From Trichoplax sp. H2 (taxonomy: Eukaryota; Placozoa; Uniplacotomia; Trichoplacea), in the NCBI GenBank assembly GCA_003344405.1, contig NOWV01000022.1, forward strand, positions 310,001-374,000: a DNA stretch of 64,000 bases, written 5' to 3'. Every line of letters starts with the position of its first letter. Within the stretch, counting starts at the first letter, position 1. The notes beneath the pieces are model-generated. The model was not told the DNA's origin. It ran no database searches and saw nothing but the letters and a program-made list of their open reading frames with translations. The position numbers were made by a program, and so were the translations under genes. Shown here piece by piece: positions 49,183 through 60,916 of this stretch.

Positions 49183-50860
49183 ATGAAGATTTTGGTTATT
49201 GTCGCTCTTTTCGCTTGCGCTACCGCCTTCAGGCGTAAGTAAAAACTATAGCTTGTAATATTTTTCAAAGCCTTGACCTCTATAGTAAAATTTGGAATTA
49301 AATAATTGCCGTACACTTATTTCAGTACCAGAACAGCACGGTAATGTAAAATTTACTTGACAATAGAATAGCTAAAAGACATGAAATACTGTATAATCAT
49401 GAAGTCAAATCTATATATTTTCATTTAGTTTTCAGGTACGCTACAGTAAATATAGATACTGTACATCTTTTGTAATACTACTTTTTCTTATTTTTTATTC
49501 ATTTTCCCTTTCATATGGAATAATCCAGTTCCACCTGCTTTTAAGCAAGTACCACGTAAGATCAATTATTTTCGTGCCTGTTATTATTATTTTTTATGAG
49601 CTACTTTTAAGGAACAGCCCTAATTGGAAGTAAAAAATTAATTTATTTGATATGCAAAGGCCCAGCTGATTGGCGCCCACAACCAAAATGGGAAGTTGAC
49701 GATGACAAGATCGTCGGTGGAGTAGAAGCTAAACAAAATGAGTTCCCATTCATCGTTTCCTTGAGAAGGAAGCCTTGGTGGCTCGGCAGCACTGCTTCTC
49801 ACTTCTGTGGTGGTTCCATCATTGGAGCTAACAAAGTTCTCACTGCTGCTCACTGTACTTCCGGTACCTCTGCTTCTGATATTACCGTTGCTGCTGGTCA
49901 ATTTGACAAAAGCAGTGATACTGACGACAATGAACAAATTCGAACTGCTTCGAGGAAGTAAGTTTCGATTTTATCTTCAAGAAATTATTCCAAACCAAGA
50001 ATTTTATTATGAATCTATAACAGTTAACGTTACATTAGTACTCATCTAATGCACTGTGGCTTATGCAATCATACATAATTTAATTAAAATAGTACTTAAA
50101 TTATAGCCTATATCAGTGTCAAAGTAGAATACGACTAAATTTATTTTGGATTGCAGCATAACATTTTCATTTAATTTCTTTAATATAGATTTTGACATTG
50201 ACATCAGAGATTTCATAACTGTACATTTTATATTACAGATCTGAGCATTCCGACTATAACTCTCAAACAGTTGATATGGATTTCGCAGTCTTGACAATGT
50301 CTAGCTCGTTTACATTTAACACAAATGTTGCTAAAATTACAATGGGAGGAGCTCAACCTGGTCAAATGCTTACTGTTTCTGGTTGGGGTACTCTTTCCGC
50401 AGGTGGTTCCTCCCCTAACAATCTTCAAAGAGTAGATGTCCCTGCTATCACAAATACTGAATGTAATGCTGCCTATAAGGGCGGAATCACCGATAACATG
50501 CTATGCGCTGGTTACAGTGCTGGTGGCAAAGATTCTTGTCAAGGTGACAGTGGTGGCCCATTGGTCCGTTTTGATGGTACAACTCCAACCCTTGTCGGTG
50601 TTGTTAGCTGGGGCAATGGTATGTCCTATCACAACTGTTTTAATAACTACTGATATTATCAATCTTACTATAATATTTCTAATTAACAACCGAATAGGTT
50701 ATATTCATATTTATAACTTCTCTACCATATAAAGTATCGATTCTAATCCAGATTAAATAATGTGATACAACTTGTAATTAATATAGGCTGTGCTGAACCA
50801 GGATATCCAGGCGTTTATGCCCGTTGCTCGAAAGTACAAAGCTGGATCATGTCACAGTAA
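49183..50860 (+). CDS. Trypsinogen-like secreted serine protease, 6 exons
   Basis: Exons: 49183-49234, 49326-49340, 49529-49555, 49660-49957, 50239-50618, 50787-50860; 281 aa. The signal peptide is [17 protein letters not shown] propeptide of about 30 residues, spread over three tiny exons, ends VDDDK|IVGG, a trypsinogen-type activation site. Catalytic residues are His96 (LTAAHC), Asp145 (VDMDFAVL) and Ser235 (GDSGGP). Asp229, six residues before the Ser, sets cleavage after Lys/Arg. GWGT, CAG and the C-terminal [15 protein letters not shown] are standard for the S1A family. The mature chain is of normal length (about 233 aa). It is a digestive or extracellular protease by family. A degenerate relative with the same exon layout lies about 8 kb upstream, so the locus was once a duplicated array. 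Confidence 0.94.
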
Positions 50861-52245
50861 CTTAATAAAATGGTTAAAGCGAATGGGGCCGATTCTTGAA
50901 TACCCTAAAATTATCAATTTACCAAATATTGTTCTTAGTTTAATAAGAGTAGCATTAGTCTAGTTTATTAATGGCATTAATTAAGTAACTTTTCCACCAA
51001 TGAAGTTACTTTTTAGTTATGTCAGGAATAGAAATATCGTTCTAAAACAGAATAAAATCAGCATGAAATTATTATGATCAAGAGTGATTTTATTTCTGAG
51101 CTAATAAGGAATTACACGTTCATAATATTCTAAATCAAATATATCGATGATTTTGCAAAAGTAGTAACAATCAAAAGCGAATAATCAAGCAATAAAATAT
51201 TAGCTGACATCTGATATTACTAAACTATAAAATACACTCTTGTATTACACTGTGGTATGAAAATAGTCGTTCTGATTTAGTGAATCATGATTAATAAGGA
51301 AAACGAATTTTAATTCACTTTCCGAATTAATTCTTATTCTGAATAACTTTTCAATAGTGTCAGTGTGCTATGATAATGATGAATATAACGGGAAATACAT
51401 GTTCTTATCAAGGTTAAAAAAATTAAGGTAGTAGAGGCACCGTATAGCTTGAAAGACATCAAGAATCATATTACCTTCAAGAAATCTAAGCTGTAATTGC
51501 CGTTCAGTGTTGCGCATAATTACTAAAATAGAAGCTAAACTAAATCAAAATGTTATATATAGTGAAATAATTTCAAACATTTATTTACATATAACAATTA
51601 CTCAGTGGTTGAAACTAAAGTAAGCACAATGATTGATTGAAAATATCAAACATTACTTACATTGATCTTGATGCAATTATTAGACTATATAGTATGCTTT
51701 CATTTGATACGATGAAAATCGAATCGAAATATGCATGAATTTCTTCAGAAGATTTAAATATTGCGATGCTAGCCCTACTCCTATTAGTCACCCAGTCACT
51801 AGTATCACAATGAAGCGGTTAAAATTAATTTATTACTTAAAATTTATTGTTGAATATTACAGTATTAAAACTTCAGATCATACAACTACGTACAGCTAGC
51901 TTGAAGGCTATCGACTCTACTCCTCTAGGTGTAGGCCATTTATACTTTCTTGAAAGCTTATTAACAAATATGTTTGTTAAATTAATCTTCTAGTCAATTC
52001 AAGTAAAACCCTAACTTACCCTATCCGATAGTATTCCTTATACTAATTAATATTTAATATGGCTCCTTCATGTGCAAGACCCCTAACTAGGTATGATTAT
52101 CATCTCTCACTCTGAGCCAATCATACGTAATTTATTGAGACATGCTGATGCCGCTTTTCGAGGCGCCCTACAGTCTCACTTAGAGTTACAACTAACATCT
52201 CTAACATCATCCACTACCCATATGCGATGACCATAATACTACAAT
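50861..52245. other. Spacer with no recognised gene
   Basis: AT-rich downstream flank of the trypsin gene. No coding region, RNA gene or repeat family was recognised until the inverted-repeat copy at 52246. Confidence 0.5.
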
Positions 52246-52428
52246 GTGATCTTAACACCACTAGTCCACTATCTTATTTATCACTACCAAGGCCTCACTA
52301 TAACCTAATTTTCCTACTTGAATTAATTTACCGTACGTATTAAGCTAATGGAAACATTTTACCATGCAAGTAAATTTATCATTGACCCGGACACGATAGA
52401 TGAATTAGGTTGCAAACTTATTTTTTAA
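52246..52428 (-). repeat. 182-bp repeat, right copy of an inverted pair
   Basis: Reverse-complement match of 42150-42331 (shared ends GTGATCTTAACACCAC and GGTTGCAAACTTATTTTTTAA). It directly adjoins the transposase-like remnants at 52429-53030, suggesting that it is the end region of that element. Confidence 0.85.
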
Positions 52429-53030
52429 AGAAGATATTATTACAACGGTGACCCTTGGACCGGTATCGATACAAGCATTTGGAACACGCCGCACTGTTTT
52501 TCATACGAGTTAATATAGCCATAGATCCTGTTTGCACGCGATACACACCATTTGATTTCATGTAGCATGACCTTCATTTAGGGTCATTGCAGAAGTTGAT
52601 TGGTCAACGCCTTTTAACCGAAGACTACCCGATTTGACTTACTACTGCCTATCTAACATAGGGTATACAGTAAATGGCCGGGCATCGTCTATGTTTGGAC
52701 GATTTCTACATTGCCCTTCAAACAGGTACTGCATGTAAATGGAGTAGTCGATGAGTGAATATTTCATACTACAGTAGTTTTCTAGTATTTCATTCAGTTT
52801 TTGCAGTCTGTAGTGAGCGCCAGAATATCCAACTTTCAAACGAGGCAATTGACCCCTACCCCCGCGCCTACAATAAGCGTCTGCAAGTATCGGTTTGGCT
52901 GCTTATTGTCAATACTGTATTTACTGTCGATCACTGACGCCTCGTACCAACCCCAACAAACGTTGCAGAATTTGCACTTGATGTAATCACTTTGTTAATA
53001 CCGACAACATCAGTGGACAAAATCTTTTGT
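52429..53030 (-). mobile_element. Decayed transposase-like coding remnants
   Basis: Three minus-strand open stretches in different frames have protein-like composition. About 53010-52855 contains YIKCKFCNVCWGWYEASVID and QPNRYLQTLIVGAG. About 52900-52642 contains LKVGYSGAHYRLQKLNEI and CRNRPNIDDARPFTVYPML. About 52582-52440 contains HEIKWCVSRANRIYGYINSY. The last resembles the (K)xWxL...GY...Y stretch of piggyBac-type DDE domains, but only weakly. Stops and frame changes separate the pieces. It could be a dead piggyBac-like element or another DNA transposon. The family assignment is a guess; the coding-remnant nature is somewhat firmer. Confidence 0.35.
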
Positions 53031-53080
53031 ATCATCATTTTGGCAGTTGTTCAATGTAGTAAGACTATCTTTCCTACAAA

Positions 53081-54990
53081 ATGACCATCGAAAGTGATTG
53101 TATCTTTGATAATCTACCTAATTTTAGGCCTGTAGTGGACGAAGAATGTAAAAAGCGTTATAATATCGTCAACAATGCTATCTATCGTTCGTCGAGGACA
53201 GATTGGGTAACACAATCTGATGTTGATCGTCTCTTAAATCATTACAATATCAAGACGATTTTGGATATTCGCTCTGCTAAAGAATATCAACGAGCGAATG
53301 GTAGTAAATTACTACACTCTGCATTCAATATAGTTCCATTTTATCCTGATACACTTGGTAAATATGAAGGCAGCCTGTATTCGATGTTGATTCACAAGCC
53401 CAAGAATACACTTCAGTATAATGTCAATGTTCGAAATCGTTTCTTGATCGATTTCTTTACCAGTGAAGTCATCTTAACGAATTTCTTTCGCGTATCCATT
53501 GGCCTTCGACTTTTTTCATTACTACTCCTCCTTATCGACAAGTTATTCCATACCAATTTTTTTATGAAAACTTTTGCCTTTTTTCTATTCAACGATCGAG
53601 GTCTACTCAATCAATATATCGATATGGTGGAGCATTGCAAGCCAGCAATAGCAGCTTGTATGAAATTGATCAATCGCCAGGAATTATACCCAATGTTAAT
53701 TCATTGTGCCCATGGCAAAGATCGTACTGGAATTATCGTCGCTTTGCTACTGGCTTGTTGTGGAGTCGATGACGAAACTTTAGTCAACGAATATGCTAGA
53801 TCAGAGGTAAGAATCATGCCAGCAGTCTCCAAACTGAAGTCAAATTATCATGGATTGAATCGAAGTGTTGACGCTATGAACAATCTACAGACGATTGATT
53901 GATTTCCTATCGATCAGACAGAAGGCAAAAAATGATGTATAGTAGTTAGCCACGTTTATCATCCACCACAATCGACTATTACAGTAGTACTATAAATTAC
54001 CATTTTAATTTCAATCCAACTATGTTGATATGGATACAGTTAATTAAATTATATCTTTAATCCATACGTACAATACAGTAATTTAGCCATCAACAGTGAC
54101 TTGACGCTATTTTTCCCAACAAATAAATTACGTTTAATCGATACAAGCTACTGTTGCACGATACGATCAATTTGCATCAATGAAAATTTCCAACTAGCCG
54201 ATACATCATCATTAGATTGCTACCTTTGAGTAAGGTTTACACAAATAATAATCAATAAAATTACGTCAATCGATACTAGCTACTGTTGCACTATGCCATC
54301 AATGTTATCAATTTGCATCAATGAAAATTTAAAACTAGCCGGATACATTATCATCGTTACATTGTAACTTTGAATAAGGCTTATATAAACAATAATCAAT
54401 GCGATATCATCTTGTTTCTTAGGCTGGATTAAATCCTATCAAGAAGCGCGTTTATGCTGAGATATGCACTACTTTAGGGCTTAAGCACACCTTTACTCAT
54501 GCCAATTCCGAAACAATGCGTAATTTATTGGGCTATATTCATAAAAAGTTAGTATTCATTGTGGATGCAAATTTTTTTTATTTGCCCTTGAATTATTTCT
54601 CCTATCATATTAGCAAATTGACTCTTTATTAATAAAGTATTAAACATTAGATTTACTTTATTGTAAGTTATCAGTCGATGCAGTAAACGTGAATTACCTA
54701 CATTATAGTTTATTCTATGCTATTCTGTTCTAATCCTAAAAAATGTAGTTAAATATACAGTACGAAAAAAACTGCCATAGAACTAGAAGATAGTAATTTG
54801 CAGACTCGTATGAAAAAGACTTGTTCTTAATGACTAGCGTTACATCAAATATCAAGGAGATCTAATGCTAATCGAATTCCATAAACGTCGATTTTATAGA
54901 TATGGCTCTGTTAGGAAATATTTAGAATCGACCGGATTTAGCTACGAAGAGCAAGATCAGCTGAAAAGCAATTTAATGTTAAAATCTTGA
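53081..54990 (+). CDS. Tyrosine phosphatase of the Y_phosphatase3 type, 3 exons
   Basis: Exons: 53081-53806, 54423-54547, 54900-54990; 313 aa. N-terminal NAIYRSSRTDWVT and TILDIRSAKEY are followed by the P-loop LIHCAHGKDRTGIIVALLL (Cys-x5-Arg active site). Next come GVDDETLVNEYARSE, and in exons 2-3 GLNPIKKRVYAEI and KYGSVRKYLESTGFSYEEQ, the usual C-terminal end of this family. It should be a cysteine-dependent phosphatase acting on phosphotyrosine or phosphoinositide; the substrate is unknown. Residues about 140-180 form a strongly hydrophobic insertion (IGLRLFSLLLLLIDKLF) that could bind membrane. If the first intron is retained, exon 1 reads on for 31 codons to a stop at 53902. The family is commoner in bacteria, fungi and protists than in animals. 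Part of exon 2 and exon 3 are repeated after the N gap. Confidence 0.88.
54117..54402. repeat. Two tandem units of about 137-149 bp in the phosphatase intron 1
   Basis: Both units share ATTACGT...AATCGATAC, AGCTACTGTTGCAC, TCAATTTGCATCAATGAAAA, ACTAGCC and TTGA(G/A)TAAGG. The second carries an extra 9-base stretch and ends about 20 bases before the exon 2 acceptor. Confidence 0.85.
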
Positions 54991-55066
54991 TTACGTTTAA
55001 AAACGGTAATGATTTCAGCTAATTACAGTAGTTATGTGCTATTAATTAAGGACGCAGTAGTCGATA

Positions 55067-55086
55067 NNNNNNNNNNNNNNNNNNNN
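55067..55086. other. Assembly gap (20 N)
   Basis: A run of exactly 20 N. The sequence after it (55087-55756) repeats the sequence before it (54523-55066), so the gap probably joins overlapping haplotype contigs and does not represent missing DNA. Confidence 0.9.
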
Positions 55087-55756
55087 ATTTATTGGGCTAT
55101 ATTCATAAAAAGTTAGTATTCATTGTGGATGCAAATTTTTTTTATTTGCCCTTGAATTATTTCTCCTATCATATTAGCAAATTGACTCTTTATTAATAAA
55201 GTATTAAACATTAGAGTTACTTTATTGTAGGTTATCAGTCCATGCAGTAAACGTGAATTACCTACATTATAGTTTATTCTATGCTATTCTGTTCTAATCC
55301 TAAAAAATGTAGTTAAATATACGAAAAAAACTACCATAGAACTAGAAGATAGTAATTTACAGACTCGTATGAAAAAGACTTGTTCTTAATGACTAGCGTT
55401 ACATCAAATATCAAGGAGATCTAATGCTAATCGAATTCCATAAACGTCGATGACATGGACACGTCAGAAATACGCGTATTAGTACTGTAATATAGTAACC
55501 TAAGTTCCACCCACTATCATATATATATATAGTACCGCACGCCTGCAAGATAACATTAAAAGTCTGCTTTATATTAACTTACTTTATAGATATGGCTCTG
55601 TTAGGAAATATTTAGAATCGACCGGATTTAGCTACGAAGAGCAAGATCAGCTGAAAAGCAATTTAATGTTAAAATCTTGATTACGTTTAAAAACGGTAAT
55701 GATTTCAGCTAATTACAGTAGTTATGTGCTATTAATTAAGGACGCAGTAGTCGATA
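55087..55756 (+). pseudogene. Second copy of the phosphatase 3' end (probable allelic duplicate)
   Basis: It repeats 54523-55066: the last bases of exon 2 (to 55111), intron 2 and exon 3 (55590-55680, identical protein YGSVRKYLESTGF...LKS). The differences are a few substitutions, a small deletion in a CAGTAC motif, and a 131-bp insertion at 55452-55582 just before the exon 3 acceptor. With only part of exon 2 present it cannot be an independent gene. An unmerged haplotype is the simplest explanation; a real tandem duplication is possible. Confidence 0.8.
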
Positions 55757-58673
55757 CCAAATTTTAGCTACTTATCAACTGCTGCATAAGTGCTATATAT
55801 AATGGTATCAGTTACTTGATCTACTGGTATTTTACTCATTGTAGTACCATCATTTTTTAGATACTATCAACTCATTGTATCTATCTTATCTAATTGTTTG
55901 CACACTCTGTAATTGTTGTATCTTGCCAGTAAAACTAATCATTGTTAACTAGATCAAAGCGACCTGCAGAAGTATTATCTAAAAACTAAAACTATCATGA
56001 AATTGATCATGTATAATTGATAATGATCTACTTTTAACGCTCACGTAATTGCGCATTTACGCATATTCCTAGTAATTATCATAGAACCATTTTGACAAGC
56101 CTTTAGACCTTTTCTTTATTTTGCATAACTATCATAAACTGAAACTGCAAAGTTTATGTAGAACTATTTAATTAACTTTTAAACCCTTTCTTCACTTTGC
56201 GCAACTATAACAAGTGAAATGTAAAATTTATCTAGTTATAAATTTTTCATGATATTGAATCCATCGTTGTATAAATGATTTATAATCAAATCTTAACCAA
56301 TATAATTTATAATATATCTGAATAGCATCATGGCTTTTTTTGTAATAATATCTTTTTATTATTTGTCTCATAGCAAGTATTAACCTGCTATTCTATAGAT
56401 CATATATTGATCGCCGAAGCAATAGTTTATTATAAAATACGTATAGGCATTTTTATTGTCTGCTGTTACAGTTTTTAATCGCTGCTCGGATTTTATTTTA
56501 CGCTAATCGAAGAACTCTCTTATTTTTACGTAATCTGTGCATGAAATCAGAAAACTTCAAGTATACGCGTATACAATATGAATGTATGAGATTAAGAATT
56601 TGTAACTATTCAATCGAAGTGAATTTAAAAGTATTTAATAAAAACCTGTATAACACCGCTACGAAATCGAATTTGGATAGTTTTTATCCTTAATGAATTT
56701 TGCAATATGCGATATGGCTATTAAGCCATAGAAAGTATTTTAATTTTGAATTTGCCTAGGTTTCTCTAAAAATTTGATAGCATGATTTAATAAATAGTAT
56801 TGACCAAGACCGGACCTGCACCGGTGTACTGAGGAGAGTAGACTAGCAGGAAACATAGTTTAATCAAAATCTCTATATTTCTGATTTGATACATTTTAAT
56901 ATACGCGTGCAGAAACTGCAAACTTAATGTCCTTACGACATTCTTTATTTACAAGATATTTTACATTAGCGAAAAAGACGACTTAGTTTGGGTTACGTTA
57001 TACGTCAAGGTCATACGATATTTTGCAACCTTCATATGAGTCTTGCTACAAAAAATTGACAATTTCAAATTACTATACATTTAAGCATTTAAAGTTTATG
57101 GTAACTTTTGGCGATACCCATACAGAGTATATTCAGTAAATGGATTTATACGAAATTAAATATGTGTATGGAATCGAAATTGGGCACAGCTTACTATTAT
57201 AATGCTTCAATAATGCATGAGTGCTAATTCACTCGTTATAGCAGCAAACCAAGTTCCCGACAATTTGCTGCCCTATATTATGACGCCTCAGTAATCAATT
57301 CAATCCATTACGCTATATGGCCTTCGGTATTATAAATAGATTATCATATATGCTAACATTCTATAACAAAGCATTATTTTCCTTGAAGTACTGTATTGAC
57401 ATCATTAAAACAATGAATAACTAAAATTATACATTAAAAATTTAGATGATTCTAGTCGATTAGATTTACGGGCTACTACTTACTGTCAACAGGTCACGAA
57501 TATTATGATATTGACTTAATCTGGCTTCCATTAATTTAAGCTATAGAGTGTGAACAATATCATTCCCAAGCCAGAGGGAACATATGTTGAGAAGTTTTAT
57601 TGATTAATTTGCCGGTAACATATGGAAATTGAATGCGGGCGGAACCAGCATCATCTAGAAATCTTTTGTTTGCAAATGTGTAATACTTCTATAAACTGCA
57701 ACTTAGCATTGATTTGTTTAGTAAGGGCGGTGTTTCTTTAATATTTGATGACATAGCACACTTAGCATGCGTAAAATATAAGTATAGTTTCGTCATCACC
57801 TTTCCCTACAATTTTGTATTCTTAGTAATCATAAAATTATTGGAGATTGAACAGCAGTAAAACGGTATCATCCTTTAGACTTTAAAGTATTTGAAGCTAG
57901 GCGTGCTGTCATCATAAAATGAGAAATAAGATGGTTTCAATTCATTATCCGGTAAGAATTTCTAGATAGCCATGAATGTTAAAACTTGTTATTTTGAGAA
58001 TATTGAGTATTGTTGATCGTTTCCTATTATTCTTTTATATGATATCTCCACCTAAATCATTTTTGCTATGATCTACTAGTACAATTAAGTTTTAGTACGC
58101 TATTATCATTATACTTTTCACCGGCTGCTATTCTCACGCCATCTTCTTGAAAATATCCATTACTGTTTGATCATAGTATCAGGTATAAATATAGAATAAT
58201 AAAATAGTTATTATTTCAAGGGGATAAATCTCAAATAGAAAATATACACTATTTCATCCAGAATGTAGAAATACGAGCATATCTTCAAACTTTAAATTTA
58301 AGAGGATAATATCTCCATCAGTCTTATATTAAATGTTCAGTTGAGGAAATAATCAATGAAATGGAGACAAATTTATTAATCCAGTTGTACCAATTGATAT
58401 TTAGCATAATATTAGGCTACTTTCGTTTACCCGATATATTACATTTCTGTATCGTGTTAAAATAAAATTTATAATAACATTATGGCATAAGCAGGGTGTA
58501 AATTTCGTCTCAATGACGATGGTTAATTTCCTAACGATATATTAAAAGAACTCCTATAATATCTTTTTCCTGTACTTACTTGTTACGCTCACCTTAGATA
58601 GATTGTAAAGCATCGTATCGTACAGTATTCGAACATTTTCTCCTTTAACGTCCCTTACTTCATGTAAAGGCCA
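55757..58673. other. Spacer with no recognised gene
   Basis: AT-rich DNA with no open frame of 60 codons and no recognised exon chain on either strand. No repeats were noticed beyond simple AT-rich runs. Confidence 0.5.
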
Positions 58674-59223
58674 CTACTATAGCTATAAAGATCGATTTGG
58701 TCGTTCCTTGTTAAAAAATCAAAATATGGCTCATATAGTTTACCATTCCCATCAGACGCAGGCTAACATCGCAAATATGTTTTATAGAGACTACTAACAC
58801 GACTTACCGTAAGTTTTCCCTTCTTTATGATAAGAGAGCATGGACAATCCGATATGATAGTAGGTTTCAAATATGGACCACTAAAATATCAATTTTAGTA
58901 GTCCTTGGATTTCCAATTATTTGAAATTTTGCAATCGAGAAGGATATTAATTCATAGGAGAATCTGCTCGCTTATAAAGCAGGAAATACCCCCCCCCCTT
59001 CCTCACTAGAGCATCTCCTACTTTAATCTATCAAAAAGTAATAGTGAATAAATAGCAAATTTTCAAGACATCCTTACGTTACTTTACGTTAAGAGAAAAG
59101 ATCTGATATAAGAAGGTTTACCGATATACAGTACATACGGCTGCCATATTCCATAATTTGTTCACAGTAACTGACAAAATAAGTAACAGTAGTAACAATA
59201 GTAATATCTTGCCTAGGTAAAGC
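58674..59223. repeat. Non-coding sequence duplicated across the second N gap, copy A
   Basis: It runs from CTACTATAGCTATAAAGATC to CTTGCCTAGGTAAAGC and is repeated nearly exactly at 59244-59997. It contains a poly-C run near 58990. It lacks a 205-bp stretch present in the other copy. Confidence 0.9.
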
Positions 59224-59243
59224 NNNNNNNNNNNNNNNNNNNN
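59224..59243. other. Assembly gap (20 N)
   Basis: A second run of exactly 20 N, again flanked by two near-identical copies of one sequence. Confidence 0.9.
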
Positions 59244-59997
59244 CTACTATAGCTATAAAGATCGATTTGGTCGTTCCTTGTTAAAAAATCAAAATATGGC
59301 TCATGTAGTTTACCATTCCCATCAGACGCAGGCTAGCATCGCAAATTTTTTTTATAGAGACTACTAACACGACTTACCGTAAGTTTTCTCTTCTTTGTGA
59401 TAAGAGAGCATGGACAATCCGATATGATAGTAGATTTCAAATATGGACCACTAAAATACCAATTTTAGTAGTCCTTGGATTTCCAATTACAGAAATGTCT
59501 TTTGTATCATCTCTGAAAGGCAGTGTAGTAGTTCGTATTTGTCTTCAAGTCGGATAGTTTGCATTTAGAGGTAACGTTTTAGGAAATATTCTCTACTGGA
59601 TTGCATTGGCTGATAGCTTACTGTGCTAACCTTAGTTTGATATAACATGAAATTTTTAAAAATATAGAATTAAAGCAATGTAAAGTTTAAAATATTTGAA
59701 ATTTTGCAATCAAGAAGGATATTAATTCATAGGAGAATCTGCTCGCTTATAGCAGGAAATACCCCCCCCCCCACCTCACCAGAGCATCTCCTACTTTAAT
59801 CTATCAAAAAGTAATAGTGAATAAATAGCAAATTTTTTAAGACATCCTTACGTTACTTTACGTTAAGAGAAAAGATCTGATATGAGAAGATTTACCGATA
59901 TACAGTACATACGGCTGCCATATTCCATAATTTGTTCACAGTAACTGACAAAATAAGTAACAGTAGTAACAATAGTAATATCTTGCCTAGGTAAAGC
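59244..59997. repeat. Non-coding sequence duplicated across the second N gap, copy B
   Basis: It matches 58674-59223 except for scattered substitutions and an extra 205 bases at about 59490-59694. This is the pattern expected of two alleles differing by an indel and placed end to end in the assembly. Confidence 0.85.
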
Positions 59998-60916
59998 TTA
60001 AGAGTAGCGTCTGTTACTTTTAATTTTAAAAAAGTTGTTAGAGCAAGAAAAACTACCGGTTACATTAAACTTTAAAGATTAGGAGAAAATTGGATGCTGG
60101 TATATTCGCTATACGAGCCTGCTAGAACTAATAGTTCACATCAAATATAAGGCTTTCGATTTTCCAGATATTTTGTGGATAAGAATGGAATTGTAGTATA
60201 GTTTTGCCTGCAAGTTTTAATTTCAAAAGTTGTTAGGAAATTATAAAGCGCACATTTTCGTTTTCGAAAGTTTAACCTGATAGTCTTTACGATACTGAAA
60301 TTCCTAAAACCCTAACCTTTAAGATTTAGTTTTATTAATCTTTCAGAGCTGGCATTTGTCTAGATAGCAAGTATCTTAGCATGGTTCCGATTACTTCCCT
60401 AAGATGGGCAGAATGATATGTTTATATTTCTTACCAAAGGCTCAACCTTAATAAACTTAGCAATATTGAATGTATGATCCCTACCAGATTAAATACTATC
60501 GATCTCTTAGAAATTATATTTTAAAAGGATTATACTGTAACATGATAATTAGTTGACGTAAATTTTTATTTAATATGAAATGTATTTCCTCTAAATTTTT
60601 CGTAGGCAGTAAATTAAATAATAAGTATCACTTAGAAATCGTACATTCCTTGCTGAAATATTACTGCATACACTCATAAGAAAACTGAGCTATAAAAACT
60701 AACATCATTGTGTAAGAGGATTAAGCGATAAAAATATTGCAAACTTTAATTTAGTATCGGTAATATTCTATTCGATTTATATTAATCGAAGAAGGCATTC
60801 TTATTTTAGGCGATATTTTATGACTACTTATATATATTACTAATAAATTGGATCAAATTACATACATTTTTGAATTTTATTCTAGATACTAAGGCAAAAT
60901 AATTGTTATTAGCAAC
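59998..60916. other. Upstream flank of the GAS2-like gene
   Basis: No coding region recognised. An acceptor-like TTTTATTCTAG at about 60885 lies some 30 bases before the start codon and could end a 5' UTR intron. Confidence 0.4.

Noticed and set aside
49638-49937. 99-codon minus-strand open frame
   Set aside because: Antisense shadow of trypsin exon 4.
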